This document shows, piece by piece, positions 6,241 to 15,867 of a stretch of 64,000 nucleotides of DNA. The notes below the pieces were generated by a model that saw only the letters and a list, made by a program, of their open reading frames with translations, was not told where the DNA came from and did not search any database. This DNA is from Flammeovirgaceae bacterium UBA2366. Lineage in GTDB: Bacteria > Bacteroidota > Bacteroidia > Cytophagales > Cyclobacteriaceae. Position 1 is the stretch's first letter, and each line of letters starts with the position of its first letter. The stretch is from contig DDTK01000004.1 of the NCBI GenBank assembly GCA_002344065.1, forward strand, positions 116,808 through 180,807, read 5' to 3'. The translations under genes and the position numbers were made by a program.

Positions 6241-7911
6241 ATGATAGAAAACAACAACAAGAACTCCGAAACTGTTACGCTTAACATCGAAGGAATGACT
6301 TGCGATCATTGCGCTGTTTCAATTGGGAAGCGATTTGATCGCAAGAAGGGTATTATTGCCAAAGATGTTCTTTATAATAAAAAGAGAGGCGAGTTTACTT
6401 TTAATCCCTCCCTCATTTCAAAACAAGAAATAATCGATACGATCAATTCCTCTAAAACCTATCGGGTTGTTGGCAGCGTACCGGAAAACGGTGACCGAAA
6501 AAATCATTTCGACCTGATTATCATTGGCGGTGGATCGGCCGCCTTCTCTGCGGCTATCAAAGCCGAGGAATTGGGTCTATCAACATTGATGGTTAATGCA
6601 GGGCTTCCTTTTGGTGGCACTTGCGTGAACGTAGGTTGTGTCCCCTCCAAAACTTTAATACGAGCAGCGGAAACAGTTTATCATGCCACTCACTCCAATT
6701 TTGAAGGTATTAAGCCAAAAGGAGTCGATGTTAATTTTACACGGGTGATCAGGGATAAAAAGGAACTCGTTGCCACTTTGCAGCAAAAGAAGTACATGGA
6801 TGTCGTAAGCGATTTTGAAAATCTTCAATTGATTGAAGGATGGGCGGAGTTTGTAGATTCAAAAACGATTTTGGTAAATGGAAAGGACAACTACACCGCA
6901 CATAAATTTATTATCGCAACCGGAGCTACCACTAACGTACCTGAAATTGAGGGATTAAAAGACATCGGTTATCTGACCAACGTGAGTTTGTTTGACCTGG
7001 AAGAAAAACCTAAAAGCATCACAATTATGGGAGCAGGTTATATCGGGCTGGAGATTGCCATGGCCTATAACAGGTTAGGTGTTAAGGTTCGCATGATTGA
7101 ATTTACAGATCGCGTGTTGCGCACTCAAACTCCGGACATCAGCGAAGAATTGGAAAAGAACATGAAGCGCGAAGGCATCGAAATACTTCCCAACTTCAGA
7201 GCTATAAAATTTGAAAGAAAAGGTAATGACACCATCATCCATTGCAAATGCCCGGATGGAACGACAACTCAAATTACAGAACCTGGAAAAATTGTAGTTG
7301 CAAGTGGCATCCTACCGAATACACAGAAACTGGGTTTACATAACATTGGCTTGCAACTGACAATGAGTGGACATATATCAGTCAATGAAAAGATGGAAAC
7401 CAATGTACCGAACATTTATGCCGTTGGTGATGTAACCAATACACCAGCTTTTGTTTACACTGCCGCCTATGAAGGCAAGATAGCTGTTGAAAACGCCTTT
7501 ACCGGTGCGGGAAAAAAAACAGACTACTCTTCGCTGCCCTGGGTAGTGTTTACCGATCCTCAAGTAGCCGGTGCAGGATTAGATGAAGCCCAGGCAGAAG
7601 CTCAAAATATTCCATTCGAAGTTTCTAAATTATCACTGAGTGATGTGCCTCGTGCCTTAGCGGCCAATGATACAAGAGGATTTATTAAACTCATTCGCAA
7701 TACTGAAACCGACAAATTAATCGGTGCGAGAATCGTTGCACCTGAAGGAGGGGAATTGATTCAGCAATTAAGTATGGCAATCAAACACGGTATTACCGTT
7801 AAAGAATTAGCTGAGAGTTTCTATCCCTATCTCACGTTGGGCGAAGGTATTAAGCTCGCTGCCATTGCGTTTGGAAAGGATGTTTCAAAACTGAGTTGCT
7901 GTGCTAGCTAA
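6241..7911 (+). CDS. merA: Mercuric reductase MerA
   Basis: A 556-residue flavoprotein with an N-terminal HMA domain (GMTCDHC, Cys 21 and 24), the FAD-binding GGGSA motif (about 96-100), the redox-active disulfide in GTCVNVGCVPSK (Cys 128 and 133), an NAD(P)-binding GAGYIG motif and the C-terminal vicinal Cys pair (SCCAS, Cys 553-554) that captures Hg(II) and passes it to the active site. All residues needed to reduce Hg(II) to Hg(0) with NADPH are present. It is the last gene of the operon led by the ArsR-type gene. No merB (organomercurial lyase) follows. Confidence 0.95.
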   Translation: MIENNNKNSETVTLNIEGMTCDHCAVSIGKRFDRKKGIIAKDVLYNKKRGEFTFNPSLISKQEIIDTINSSKTYRVVGSVPENGDRKNHFDLIIIGGGSAAFSAAIKAEELGLSTLMVNAGLPFGGTCVNVGCVPSKTLIRAAETVYHATHSNFEGIKPKGVDVNFTRVIRDKKELVATLQQKKYMDVVSDFENLQLIEGWAEFVDSKTILVNGKDNYTAHKFIIATGATTNVPEIEGLKDIGYLTNVSLFDLEEKPKSITIMGAGYIGLEIAMAYNRLGVKVRMIEFTDRVLRTQTPDISEELEKNMKREGIEILPNFRAIKFERKGNDTIIHCKCPDGTTTQITEPGKIVVASGILPNTQKLGLHNIGLQLTMSGHISVNEKMETNVPNIYAVGDVTNTPAFVYTAAYEGKIAVENAFTGAGKKTDYSSLPWVVFTDPQVAGAGLDEAQAEAQNIPFEVSKLSLSDVPRALAANDTRGFIKLIRNTETDKLIGARIVAPEGGELIQQLSMAIKHGITVKELAESFYPYLTLGEGIKLAAIAFGKDVSKLSCCAS

Positions 7912-8008
7912 ATTTCCATAGATGAATACTTTTTACTTCTTCTAAGAGGATTGCATACTGAATTGAAGTGCTTATAAACCTAAGTTGAATTAGTGGTTCG
8001 CTTCTTTT

Positions 8009-9281
8009 TCAAAAACCTTTCATCAAAATGTACAGGATACCACCGAACAATACCAACGCAATCGTAATTCCAACCTGCTTTCTTAGTCGAACATCTCCTC
8101 TCACCAAGCTTATTATAAGCTTCACCATGTTGTTACTCAGCGAAGCAAGAATAACAACAAATGTGGCTGCTTCCAGCCGTTGTGTTTTTTCAGCAAACTT
8201 TGCCATGTTAATTGTTATAGCATCAACATCTGAAAAACCTGAAATAATTCCGGAAACATACAATCCTGCTGTTCCCCAAAATTTATCAGCATAAAATACC
8301 ATCAAAACTATTCCCAGATAAATCGCTCCAAAAATCAGGGCGTTACCCAACTCCATTGGGCTGCCGGCTGAGATGCTGGTTGTTGGGGCTTGCCTTCTTT
8401 CTCTCCATAATATCATGCCCACAGCAATAAGCAATACTGCAATCATGATGATGCCTGGACTCAGCAGTTGCTCAAACAACAAAAAACTGAATACGTATGA
8501 GAAGAACAATATTCTGACAAACATAACAGCGCATGCCAACAAAATGCCACAAGCATACAGATGAGCGAGTGGTTTTTGTTCTTTGCTTCTTGCAGAATAT
8601 ACCCAGGTTACCAGCGGTGCTCGAAAACAACCCGCCAAGGATTGCTGTTAACAGTATGCCTTTTTCAGGTTTTCCGAATTTAAGGAGCATGTACCCAATA
8701 AATCCTAGTGAGGAAACTACGAGCACAACCCAGGCAATTTCATTTGGATCGATTATACCTTCGGGCCCGTAAGTCGCATCCGGAATAAAGGGAAAAACCA
8801 GAATGAACAGAATGCAGAATTTTACAAAAGCTGTTAACTCAACTTTGTTAAGCCGATCTAGATAGTAATGAAATTGCTCTTTAAAAGATAATATCGCGAC
8901 CGCTAGCACTGTCAACACCATGGCTTCTCGAAACAAATGCAGGCCTGTCAATATCCCTGTAACAAAAACCAAAATCAGAACTACTTCCTGCTTTATCTCC
9001 AATGATCCTGATTTCTCTTTGGTATAATAAATAATCGTGCTCAAAATAAACATACCGGCCATAGAGATAGGCAATAACCAGTAATGACCAGTATGTTGGG
9101 CGATGATAGTAATTACACATCCCAGTACAGCCAGAAGAGGCATTGTACGTATTCCAGTAAGTTGACGATATTGTAAAGCGGCATCGACTTCACGTTCAAG
9201 ACCATAGACTAATCCGATAGCAATGGAAACAATGATTGCCAGCAAACTAGGTGATAGAATATTCTGAAGTGTATCGTGCAT
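8009..9281 (-). pseudogene. MgtC/SapB and DUF4010 membrane protein, frameshifted
   Basis: Two minus-strand frames together make one protein of about 420 residues. The first (from the ATG at 9281) covers an MgtC-like N-terminal part (IGLVYGLERE) and the start of the DUF4010 part up to GGLFSSTA. The second frame continues with VTWVYSARSKE to the end at 8009 (ILYILMKGF). The switch point is at the GG of GCTGGTAACC (8611-8612): removing one G restores a continuous DUF4010 sequence. Either the gene is broken by a +1 insertion or the base is an assembly error. The intact protein would be a polytopic inner-membrane protein, possibly transport-related. It starts four bases after the amylase gene stop. 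Confidence 0.75.
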
Positions 9282-9285
9282 TTAT

Positions 9286-10974
9286 TTAAAGATTACTCAG
9301 TATCACAAACTGCATGGGTTTTAGACGGAGTTTGATATAATGTCCAATGTAATCCGGATTTTCCTGCACCTTTACCTCCCCTGTGTCTCCATATAGAAAT
9401 TTAAAGAAAGCCTTATCAATATTCGGTTGACGTTTAATTGAGACGTATTCTTCCTTTTCTTCTGTAGTGGATGAATTGAAAGCCACTACCATTTCCTGAT
9501 TGAATAAAACCCTTGAGAAGGCAATCAGACATTTCTCACATTCGGGTAAATGAAAATGCATTTCGTTCGTAGAGATTTTCCGCATATGCATATGCCCAAA
9601 TTTCAAGACAGAACTTTTCTTCCTTATTGTTGCTATTTGTGAAATTGCTTGATAGATTTTATTCGTCCTATCCAAGGCATCGGATACTTTGTCATCCGGA
9701 TTAAACATAGCTTCGCGTATGTTCGCGTCCTCTTCGCCCGAACCCTCAAAGCCCTGTTCTGTTCCATAATAAATACACGGTGTACCAAGCGCACAGAGTA
9801 AAAATCCAATACCTGCGATGATCTGTTCTTCGGTTGCATCTTTTCCAAACCGGTGCTTAAGGGATTGTCCGACCTGATCATGGTTGTCGATAAATGTCAC
9901 CAGGAACTCGCCAAAGTCACCACGGCCCAATGCATTTCTGCGAAGGGATTCATACCGTTCCAGCAATCGCTCGGGAGAAGCCTTTCCTTTGATGACATCG
10001 GCAAGAATATGGTACAGCGGGAAATCCAAAACCGAGTTGAGTCCGTAAGAAATATTTTGTCCATCAACCGTTACTGTTGTGGTAGGACCTATATACCGGT
10101 TATATGTATCCTCTGAACTAACTAATTCTCCAAAGAGAAAGAAGTTTTTTTTGCCTAGCAAATAGGAGTATTCTCGGATCTGCGAACAAAATCTACTGAT
10201 GGCCTCTTCACCCATGTGCTTGACGGCATCCAAACGGAAGCCATCGATATCTACTTCTTTTATCCAATAGCAATGTGTCCGGATCAGAATATCCTGAACG
10301 TACCGCGCCTCAGCGGAGTCATCCATTCGAAAAGCTTTGAGGCCCTGAAAATCTCCCTCGCGTGTTTCCGGATATGAATCATAATTTCGAATCTGTCCTT
10401 TGCGTCCGTACAATTCAGGATCACGAAGTTCAATGGGTATCGGGTGATCGTTAGAGCGCCATCCAGCCAGGGGAAACCTTGCCCCCTCATAGTAATAGTA
10501 GGGAACATCCTCAGGGTAAAACCAATTGTTTCCTGAATGATGTAACACTATATCCAGGAATACGCGCATATCAAGTTTATGGGCCGCATTGACCAGTTCC
10601 TCCAGGTCTTCCTTGGTACCAAATCGTTTATCCACTTCAAGATAGTTCTGAATGGCATAACCGTGGTATGACTCCGGATTATTCTCAAACAAAGGGCTAA
10701 GCCAAAGAGCCGTGCAACCCAACTCCGAAATATAATCGAGGTTATTGATGATCCCACGAATGGTACCACCACAAATATGTTTAAGCTGCTCAGAGTCGCC
10801 ATAGCCCTTGGAGCTATTTGATTTAGCTGGCTTTCGAGTGAGGTCATCGTGAAAACGATCGACCAGTAAGAAGTAGATAAATTCTTCCCTCCACTCGCGG
10901 TGGCAATTCTTCCAGTATTTCTTTCCCTGCTTAGGAGCAAGGTCAATTTCATCAATGGACCAAACTGTATTCAT
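9286..10974 (-). CDS. GH13 alpha-amylase family enzyme
   Basis: This 562-residue cytoplasmic enzyme (no signal peptide) has the conserved GH13 regions. These are FLDIVLHHS (region I, 139-147; His replaces the usual Asn before the conserved His), GFRLDAVKH (region II, nucleophile Asp 249), FGELVS (region III, acid/base Glu 283) and FIDNHDQ (region IV, Asp 366), in a barrel followed by a C-terminal beta-sandwich. It would cleave or transfer alpha-glucan chains or short maltooligosaccharides, and the substrate cannot be told from sequence. It is followed four bases later by the frame-disrupted MgtC/DUF4010 gene. Its presence among metal genes is unexpected and may reflect a general stress island. 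Confidence 0.9.
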   Translation of the reverse strand: MNTVWSIDEIDLAPKQGKKYWKNCHREWREEFIYFLLVDRFHDDLTRKPAKSNSSKGYGDSEQLKHICGGTIRGIINNLDYISELGCTALWLSPLFENNPESYHGYAIQNYLEVDKRFGTKEDLEELVNAAHKLDMRVFLDIVLHHSGNNWFYPEDVPYYYYEGARFPLAGWRSNDHPIPIELRDPELYGRKGQIRNYDSYPETREGDFQGLKAFRMDDSAEARYVQDILIRTHCYWIKEVDIDGFRLDAVKHMGEEAISRFCSQIREYSYLLGKKNFFLFGELVSSEDTYNRYIGPTTTVTVDGQNISYGLNSVLDFPLYHILADVIKGKASPERLLERYESLRRNALGRGDFGEFLVTFIDNHDQVGQSLKHRFGKDATEEQIIAGIGFLLCALGTPCIYYGTEQGFEGSGEEDANIREAMFNPDDKVSDALDRTNKIYQAISQIATIRKKSSVLKFGHMHMRKISTNEMHFHLPECEKCLIAFSRVLFNQEMVVAFNSSTTEEKEEYVSIKRQPNIDKAFFKFLYGDTGEVKVQENPDYIGHYIKLRLKPMQFVILSNL

Positions 10975-11122
10975 ATCCCGAATCGTTTAAAAGTCATTTG
11001 CATAATTGTTTCGTGAACTCAAATTAGTAAGAACGCAGGTGCCGATCAGAAAAAACCTTGGTTGATAGTTATGGTTAATTGGCAAAACAGGCCAAGGATT
11101 AGGGACTACCTTTTTTGCCTAC

Positions 11123-11154
11123 GAAAAAAGGGCACACCAACCAGATGTGCCCTT
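11123..11154 (-). terminator. Rho-independent terminator of the porin gene
   Basis: The arms AAGGGCACA (11128-11136) and TGTGCCCTT (11146-11154) form a perfect 9-bp stem with a 9-base loop. On the minus strand the stem is followed by TTTTTT, ending about 80 bases after the stop codon of the porin gene. Confidence 0.8.
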
Positions 11155-11203
11155 ACTAACCCTAAACAAAACTCAACTAATTATGAAAAACTCAATCTCA
11201 CCC

Positions 11204-12502
11204 TTAGAAACTTATAACTGCTTCAAGCATTACACCGCTAAATTCAGCGCCAGCAAATCTTCCTGTCCATGCATTGCCATCATAGCTTTGTTTCAAATAT
11301 TCCAGTTTGGTCAGGATATTTTTTGAGATATACCAGCCGCCAGCAAAATTCAGCCGACTAATCTCAAGTTTATCAGTTGCACTCTCTAACTGTTTTCCGC
11401 TGATTGTGTTGTAGCGGGCTGCCACATAAAACTTTTCATTCTGGCCAAAGCGATAAATAATATCCCCTGCGAGTTGGGTAAATGCACCCTCCTTATCTGG
11501 TTGTGGTGTGGTGAATTCATTGCTTCCGGAGGCCCGTTCGATAACACCAAACAATTCAAGTCCTTTAAATTTGATAAATGGGTTGATTTGAAGTGCCGTG
11601 ATTTTGGTAAATCGTGCATTGTAACGACCATCAAAATTTCCGCCTTGTACGTTGCCGCTGGCATCTGGCTGGGTGTAGGTTACGTAATAGTACCTTGAAC
11701 CGGTGCGGTCGCCACCATAAAGCCAAGTGCCCGTTGTCTCACCTTTGTTGATATACCAGGAACCGGTTAATCTTACTCTAAGGTCATCGTTGATCTGCTT
11801 GTCGTATCCCAACTTACCGTAAAACGAAGGCTTGTTGTCGCTTTGATCGTTGACTCTGACATTTTGGTTAAGTTTTCCATTGGTTACGCCAACAAGCGCT
11901 AAGAATCCTTTGTTTTGCACGGTCACTTCGCCAAATGGCTCGGTCGAAAATGCATCCATGATGTAATTCTCATTAAATGGATTGAATATCGCCCGTGCGT
12001 TGTCTGATCTTCTGAAGTGAGTATCACCGTAATTGAATTCATCGTACCCGATAGTGATGCTCGTAAATTTCATCACACCTTCGAGGAATCCTGGCTTAAC
12101 AAAATCGAGCTTGTCCATTCGCAGGTAACCTCCTTTGATATAGAAATCATTGTGATTTCTGGAAGACAAATAAGAGCGCAGGTGCATCCGCACACCATCA
12201 AGCAATTGAACATCCACGTTCAAGTTTGCCGTAGGTAAGTTAAAATCTGATCCAAGTTCTACCAGGTTATCAAGATCGTTGCTCTGATTGAGGGATTGAA
12301 ATTGCATGGCGAAGTCTCCACCAATTCTGATTTTCATTCCCTGGAAAGAAATCGTATCTGATTTGCTGGGTTCAAACACGTTGAGACCCCGCTTGTCATT
12401 GGGCCGCCAGTATTGTAAAGACGGTACTTGTGCATACAACACTCCTGATGTAAAGAATAGTAGGGGAAGTATGGCTTTGAGAATATTACCAATAGTTTTC
12501 AT
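11204..12502 (-). CDS. Outer-membrane porin (OprP/OprO-like)
   Basis: The 432-residue product has a signal peptide (MKTIGNILKAILPLLFFTSG, cleavage after YAQ) and then alternating beta-strand sequence with aromatic girdles ending in the C-terminal pattern VMLEAVISF, the usual terminal Phe of outer-membrane barrels. The sequence resembles phosphate-selective porin family proteins of Bacteroidota. A longer frame begins 30 codons upstream, but the ATG at 12502 immediately precedes the signal peptide. What it passes is unknown. It is a single gene with its own terminator and lies between the GH13 gene and a small CC-type exported protein. Confidence 0.75.
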   Translation of the reverse strand: MKTIGNILKAILPLLFFTSGVLYAQVPSLQYWRPNDKRGLNVFEPSKSDTISFQGMKIRIGGDFAMQFQSLNQSNDLDNLVELGSDFNLPTANLNVDVQLLDGVRMHLRSYLSSRNHNDFYIKGGYLRMDKLDFVKPGFLEGVMKFTSITIGYDEFNYGDTHFRRSDNARAIFNPFNENYIMDAFSTEPFGEVTVQNKGFLALVGVTNGKLNQNVRVNDQSDNKPSFYGKLGYDKQINDDLRVRLTGSWYINKGETTGTWLYGGDRTGSRYYYVTYTQPDASGNVQGGNFDGRYNARFTKITALQINPFIKFKGLELFGVIERASGSNEFTTPQPDKEGAFTQLAGDIIYRFGQNEKFYVAARYNTISGKQLESATDKLEISRLNFAGGWYISKNILTKLEYLKQSYDGNAWTGRFAGAEFSGVMLEAVISF

Positions 12503-12625
12503 GATGATCGTATTAAATGGTTTGGATAAACAATTAAGATTAGAAAGGACGTTGAAGGACAATCCTGGAAAACGCCCGAGTAAGCAACACATGAACGTAT
12601 TCCTTACCGATTTCGGCTAAATGAT

Positions 12626-13009
12626 CTAAAGGAGAAAAGTTTGGAGCAGGATGGAGCGGTGTTTACCAGACCTGGCAGGTGGATCATTTATTGAAGGTTG
12701 CAAAAACCGATCACTCTGGATATTACTTATATCCAATTGCGTATTGTGTGTTATGATTGAGACGAGACTCGTAGAGGATAAGATTGTGGGGGTTGACACG
12801 GACTGAAAATCATCTATTGACAAGGTGACTTCTTCATTCTTGCAACCGTCACAAGATTCCTCGGAAGTCTCACAACAGTCATCTGTATTTTTTTCGAATA
12901 GCTCCGTGCGGATAAGTTTGTCATGACAGAAATGCTGGAAGACCGTCAATTCTCGGATGGGAATTAACAGGGTTGTCAGCGCAGTAATATGCAGGATGAA
13001 CCTTAGCAT
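12626..13009 (-). CDS. Exported CC/PP-motif protein, unknown function
   Basis: A 127-residue protein with a hydrophobic N-terminus (ILHITALTTLLIP), a Cys cluster (DDCCETSEESCDGC) and a C-terminal NDPPARSGKHRSILLQTFLL. The order Cys cluster, then PP-x-R-x-G, then a hydrophobic end with FLL/FLI is shared with 30906-31424 and in part with 33162-33536. It probably is exported and may bind soft metals through the cysteines. It lies between the porin gene and the TonB receptor on the same strand. Family name uncertain (HYC_CC_PP-like). Confidence 0.6.
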   Translation of the reverse strand: MLRFILHITALTTLLIPIRELTVFQHFCHDKLIRTELFEKNTDDCCETSEESCDGCKNEEVTLSIDDFQSVSTPTILSSTSLVSIITHNTQLDISNIQSDRFLQPSINDPPARSGKHRSILLQTFLL

Positions 13010-13257
13010 TTTTGTCGTGCTTTGAATGTCACATCCAAAAGTATTCCACCCATAGCCAGCGGCAAATGGTCAAAGTCATTTCATTAAATGATTAATATCA
13101 GTTTTTCAATAACGGTACGGCCACCTTACCAATAGTGATTTTCATAGCCGCATTACCGAGTCATTTGTGATTCTTCGATTAATGAAACTACATCAATCTG
13201 AGCGAATTATTGAGATTGAGAAATCGTCCCTGACATTGACGGAGATATGGATAAAAA

Positions 13258-13291
13258 CAAAACAGCCCAGAAAAGATTCCGGGCTGTTTTG
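13258..13291 (-). terminator. Terminator of the TonB receptor gene
   Basis: The arms CAAAACAGCCC (13258-13268) and GGGCTGTTTTG (13281-13291) form a perfect 11-bp stem with a 12-base loop, 16 bases after the receptor stop. The A/T-rich ends allow action in both directions. No other gene ends here from the left, so the receptor is the main user. Confidence 0.8.
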
Positions 13292-13306
13292 TTGATGTGA
13301 AGAGTA

Positions 13307-15760
13307 TCAAAGCATTGCCTTGATTCCGATCATAAGACTTCTTGGCATTCCAGGTCGTAGACCGGCAGGCCTTCGGGCAACAGCATACACCTCATTGGTA
13401 ATGTTGGAGATAGACCCGTATGCTGTAAGAAATTTGTTCAATCGAATGTTCGTTGAGAGATCGACAACAAAATTTCCGTTCAGTTTTTCCGATGGTGGGA
13501 TTTCGCCTTGTCCGGGGTTGGTCCGCATCGCACTGACATATTTGGAACTTACATTTACATCAATAAAGCGATGTTGTATCCCCGCGTTCAGTGTTAATTG
13601 GTGAGTGGCCAAATAAGGAATTTGATCACCCTTAACAACATTGCCCCAATCCTCAGTATCAGGATCAAAGGAACTTCCAAATTCTCCATCAGTAAACGTA
13701 TAGGCCAATGAAACCGGGATACCTATGCCTTTCGTCCCTGTGATAAACGTATACTGTAATTCAAGTTCAGTTCCGGCCACGGTCGCTTTGCCCGCATTAA
13801 ATAAATCACCGGTCCCACCACCACCGCTGGCCGCCAGGTCAGATCCAAGCAAGTTTGAATAATTATTGTAGAAGAAGACTGCCTGTGCATTCAACCTTGA
13901 CTTAACAAGGCGGGTACCCAACTCATAGTTGGTACTCTCTTCAGGTTTATCATCCTTGTCAAAACCAGGGGGCGCGAACCCTTTGTGAATACCTGCGAAA
14001 GTATTCAGGTTTTTCGTAATTGAATAATTGATGCCCATACCTGGAATCCAAACGCCAACACGATTTTCTTTCGTTGTAAGATTTGCTCCAGTCCGTTCGG
14101 GATCGGATGTTTTGTAATCGAGTTGCGTAAGTTCAATGCTCTCAAAGCGAACACCTGGCAAGGCTGAGAATTTGCGGTACGTTAAACTATATTGCAGATA
14201 TGCGGCTGAAGCTTTGGCATCGCTAATCCGATTGCTTTCCGTCCCTGGAGTTCCGGCTGTTGTGAGTTTCATTACACCATTCTCCATTGCATAGATATCC
14301 TGCCATTGATACCTGTCTTCTTCATCCTGATGGTACCGCAGGCCCACTTCAATATCGTGATCAACTTCTGACGTTTTGAAATTGAACCCTGTAACCATCT
14401 GGATGCCCCTTGAATAGTAGCTGCGGTTATTTGCTTTTACATAAAGGGCATCGGTATTGGGGCTGGTCTGACCGGTCACAAGGTTGTACGCATCACCGTA
14501 GGTTATTGGGTCATCCAATAAGTTTGCAATAGATACCTTTGCATTGGTACCATATTTAACTGCATCGAGTTTGTACCAATTGCGGCTAAATTGATTCCGG
14601 TAAGCCGTAACGGAAACATCCATGAAACGGGTCGGTATTATATTGTATTTTAAGGAATACTGATTGTGTTTTGTTGTGATGTTGTCAACTTGAGAGGAGG
14701 AGTATCTCCGGTAAGGGTTACTGTCGAAATCCCCCTGAGTCAGTCCAAGATAGGTTTCATTTGCATTGCTGGTGGCTTGGCCTATCTTAAACGTTAGCGC
14801 TTGATACACTTTGGCGGAAGAAGGAGTGTTGATCATGAACTTGGCCAAGTAATCTTCATTGGTAAAACCTGTTGGCCCGCCATTGTCAAGTTCTTTAAAG
14901 CCCGTGGCAGTCTGTTGATACGTCTCCAACACAAAACCACCATATTCAAATGACTGTCCAATGGATGCCTGCGCAATTCTGCGACCGAAGTTTCCACCCA
15001 GTAAATTTACACGAGCAGAAAAATCGGATGGAATTTGAGTGGAAATAAAGTTGATAGCACCACCGGTAGTGTACGGACCATATTTTATTTGACTTGATCC
15101 TTTGCGAACTTCGATGCCCTGCATTCTACCCACGGTTGGAAAGTAATAAGCTGCAGGCGAGGAATAAGGTGCGGGTGCGGCAAGTACTCCATCTTCCATC
15201 AATGTAATTTTGCTGCTACGTTCAACACCGGTGCCACGCATCCCGATGTTCGGGCGTAAACCAAAACCATCTTCTTCCTGCAGGTTTACTCCGGGCACAT
15301 TTCTCAGAATTCGGTTGACATCACTATAATTGAATTCATTGAGTACTTTCAGACTTAAATAATGTGCAGATCCTGGAATATCTGGGAGGTATTTACTTCC
15401 ACCAGTGAGCGTTTCCCGCGAAACAACTATTTCCGGAAGTTCATACAAACTTTCTTTCATCGCCAGCGTAAGCTTTACAGTTTCTTCAACAGTCAAATCG
15501 ATGGGTTGAGATAGAGTAATAAACCCTATCGATGACAACTTCAGGACGTACTTTCCTGGCACAAGCCCGTTGAGGCTAAAAAATCCTTTCGCATTCGAAA
15601 CATCACCGCTTCTTGTTTCATCAATAAAGACATTGACTCCTGCAAGGGGTTGGTTGTTAATATCGGTTATCGTTCCTTCGACAGATCTGTCGGATTGCGC
15701 CAGAGATTGGAGGAGGCTAACATAAAAGACTGTGAAAAGAAGTATAGATTTGATTTTCAT
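13307..15760 (-). CDS. TonB-dependent receptor, FecA-like
   Basis: This 817-residue outer-membrane protein has a signal peptide, an N-terminal carboxypeptidase-regulatory-like beta-sandwich (VEGTITDINNQPLAGVNVFIDE), a plug domain with the typical IRGTG-like GMRGTGVERS and SSQIKYGPYTTGGAINF segments, and a 22-strand barrel ending near SLMIGIKAML. The plug and barrel resemble ferric dicitrate receptors (FecA type). It would import an iron chelate or another metal complex using TonB. The ATG at 15760 directly precedes the signal peptide; an upstream in-frame codon at 15835 would add an atypical leader. Two DtxR-like inverted repeats sit just upstream, which suggests repression by Fe or Mn. Confidence 0.85.
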   Translation of the reverse strand: MKIKSILLFTVFYVSLLQSLAQSDRSVEGTITDINNQPLAGVNVFIDETRSGDVSNAKGFFSLNGLVPGKYVLKLSSIGFITLSQPIDLTVEETVKLTLAMKESLYELPEIVVSRETLTGGSKYLPDIPGSAHYLSLKVLNEFNYSDVNRILRNVPGVNLQEEDGFGLRPNIGMRGTGVERSSKITLMEDGVLAAPAPYSSPAAYYFPTVGRMQGIEVRKGSSQIKYGPYTTGGAINFISTQIPSDFSARVNLLGGNFGRRIAQASIGQSFEYGGFVLETYQQTATGFKELDNGGPTGFTNEDYLAKFMINTPSSAKVYQALTFKIGQATSNANETYLGLTQGDFDSNPYRRYSSSQVDNITTKHNQYSLKYNIIPTRFMDVSVTAYRNQFSRNWYKLDAVKYGTNAKVSIANLLDDPITYGDAYNLVTGQTSPNTDALYVKANNRSYYSRGIQMVTGFNFKTSEVDHDIEVGLRYHQDEEDRYQWQDIYAMENGVMKLTTAGTPGTESNRISDAKASAAYLQYSLTYRKFSALPGVRFESIELTQLDYKTSDPERTGANLTTKENRVGVWIPGMGINYSITKNLNTFAGIHKGFAPPGFDKDDKPEESTNYELGTRLVKSRLNAQAVFFYNNYSNLLGSDLAASGGGGTGDLFNAGKATVAGTELELQYTFITGTKGIGIPVSLAYTFTDGEFGSSFDPDTEDWGNVVKGDQIPYLATHQLTLNAGIQHRFIDVNVSSKYVSAMRTNPGQGEIPPSEKLNGNFVVDLSTNIRLNKFLTAYGSISNITNEVYAVARRPAGLRPGMPRSLMIGIKAML

Positions 15761-15775
15761 AGGGTCGTTACAATT

Positions 15776-15794
15776 ATTTAGAATGATTCTAAAT
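15776..15794. promoter_or_regulatory. DtxR-like box 1 upstream of the TonB receptor
   Basis: ATTTAGAATGATTCTAAAT is a perfect 9-1-9 inverted repeat 16 bases upstream of the receptor start. Size and symmetry fit the 19-bp DtxR/IdeR/MntR boxes. The core TTAGA-N5-TCTAA is echoed with N4 spacing in front of the DtxR gene at 48412-48425. Confidence 0.6.
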
Positions 15795-15814
15795 AGCCTG
15801 CAATTGTATCTATT

Positions 15815-15833
15815 ATTTAGATTAATTCCAAAC
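15815..15833. promoter_or_regulatory. DtxR-like box 2 upstream of the TonB receptor
   Basis: ATTTAGATTAATTCCAAAC matches box 1 at 15 of 19 positions and starts 39 bases from it, close to four helical turns, so two repressor dimers could bind on the same face of the DNA. Confidence 0.45.
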
Positions 15834-15867
15834 AAGCATTGGCGTTTAGGCTTAACAAATGCCCTAA

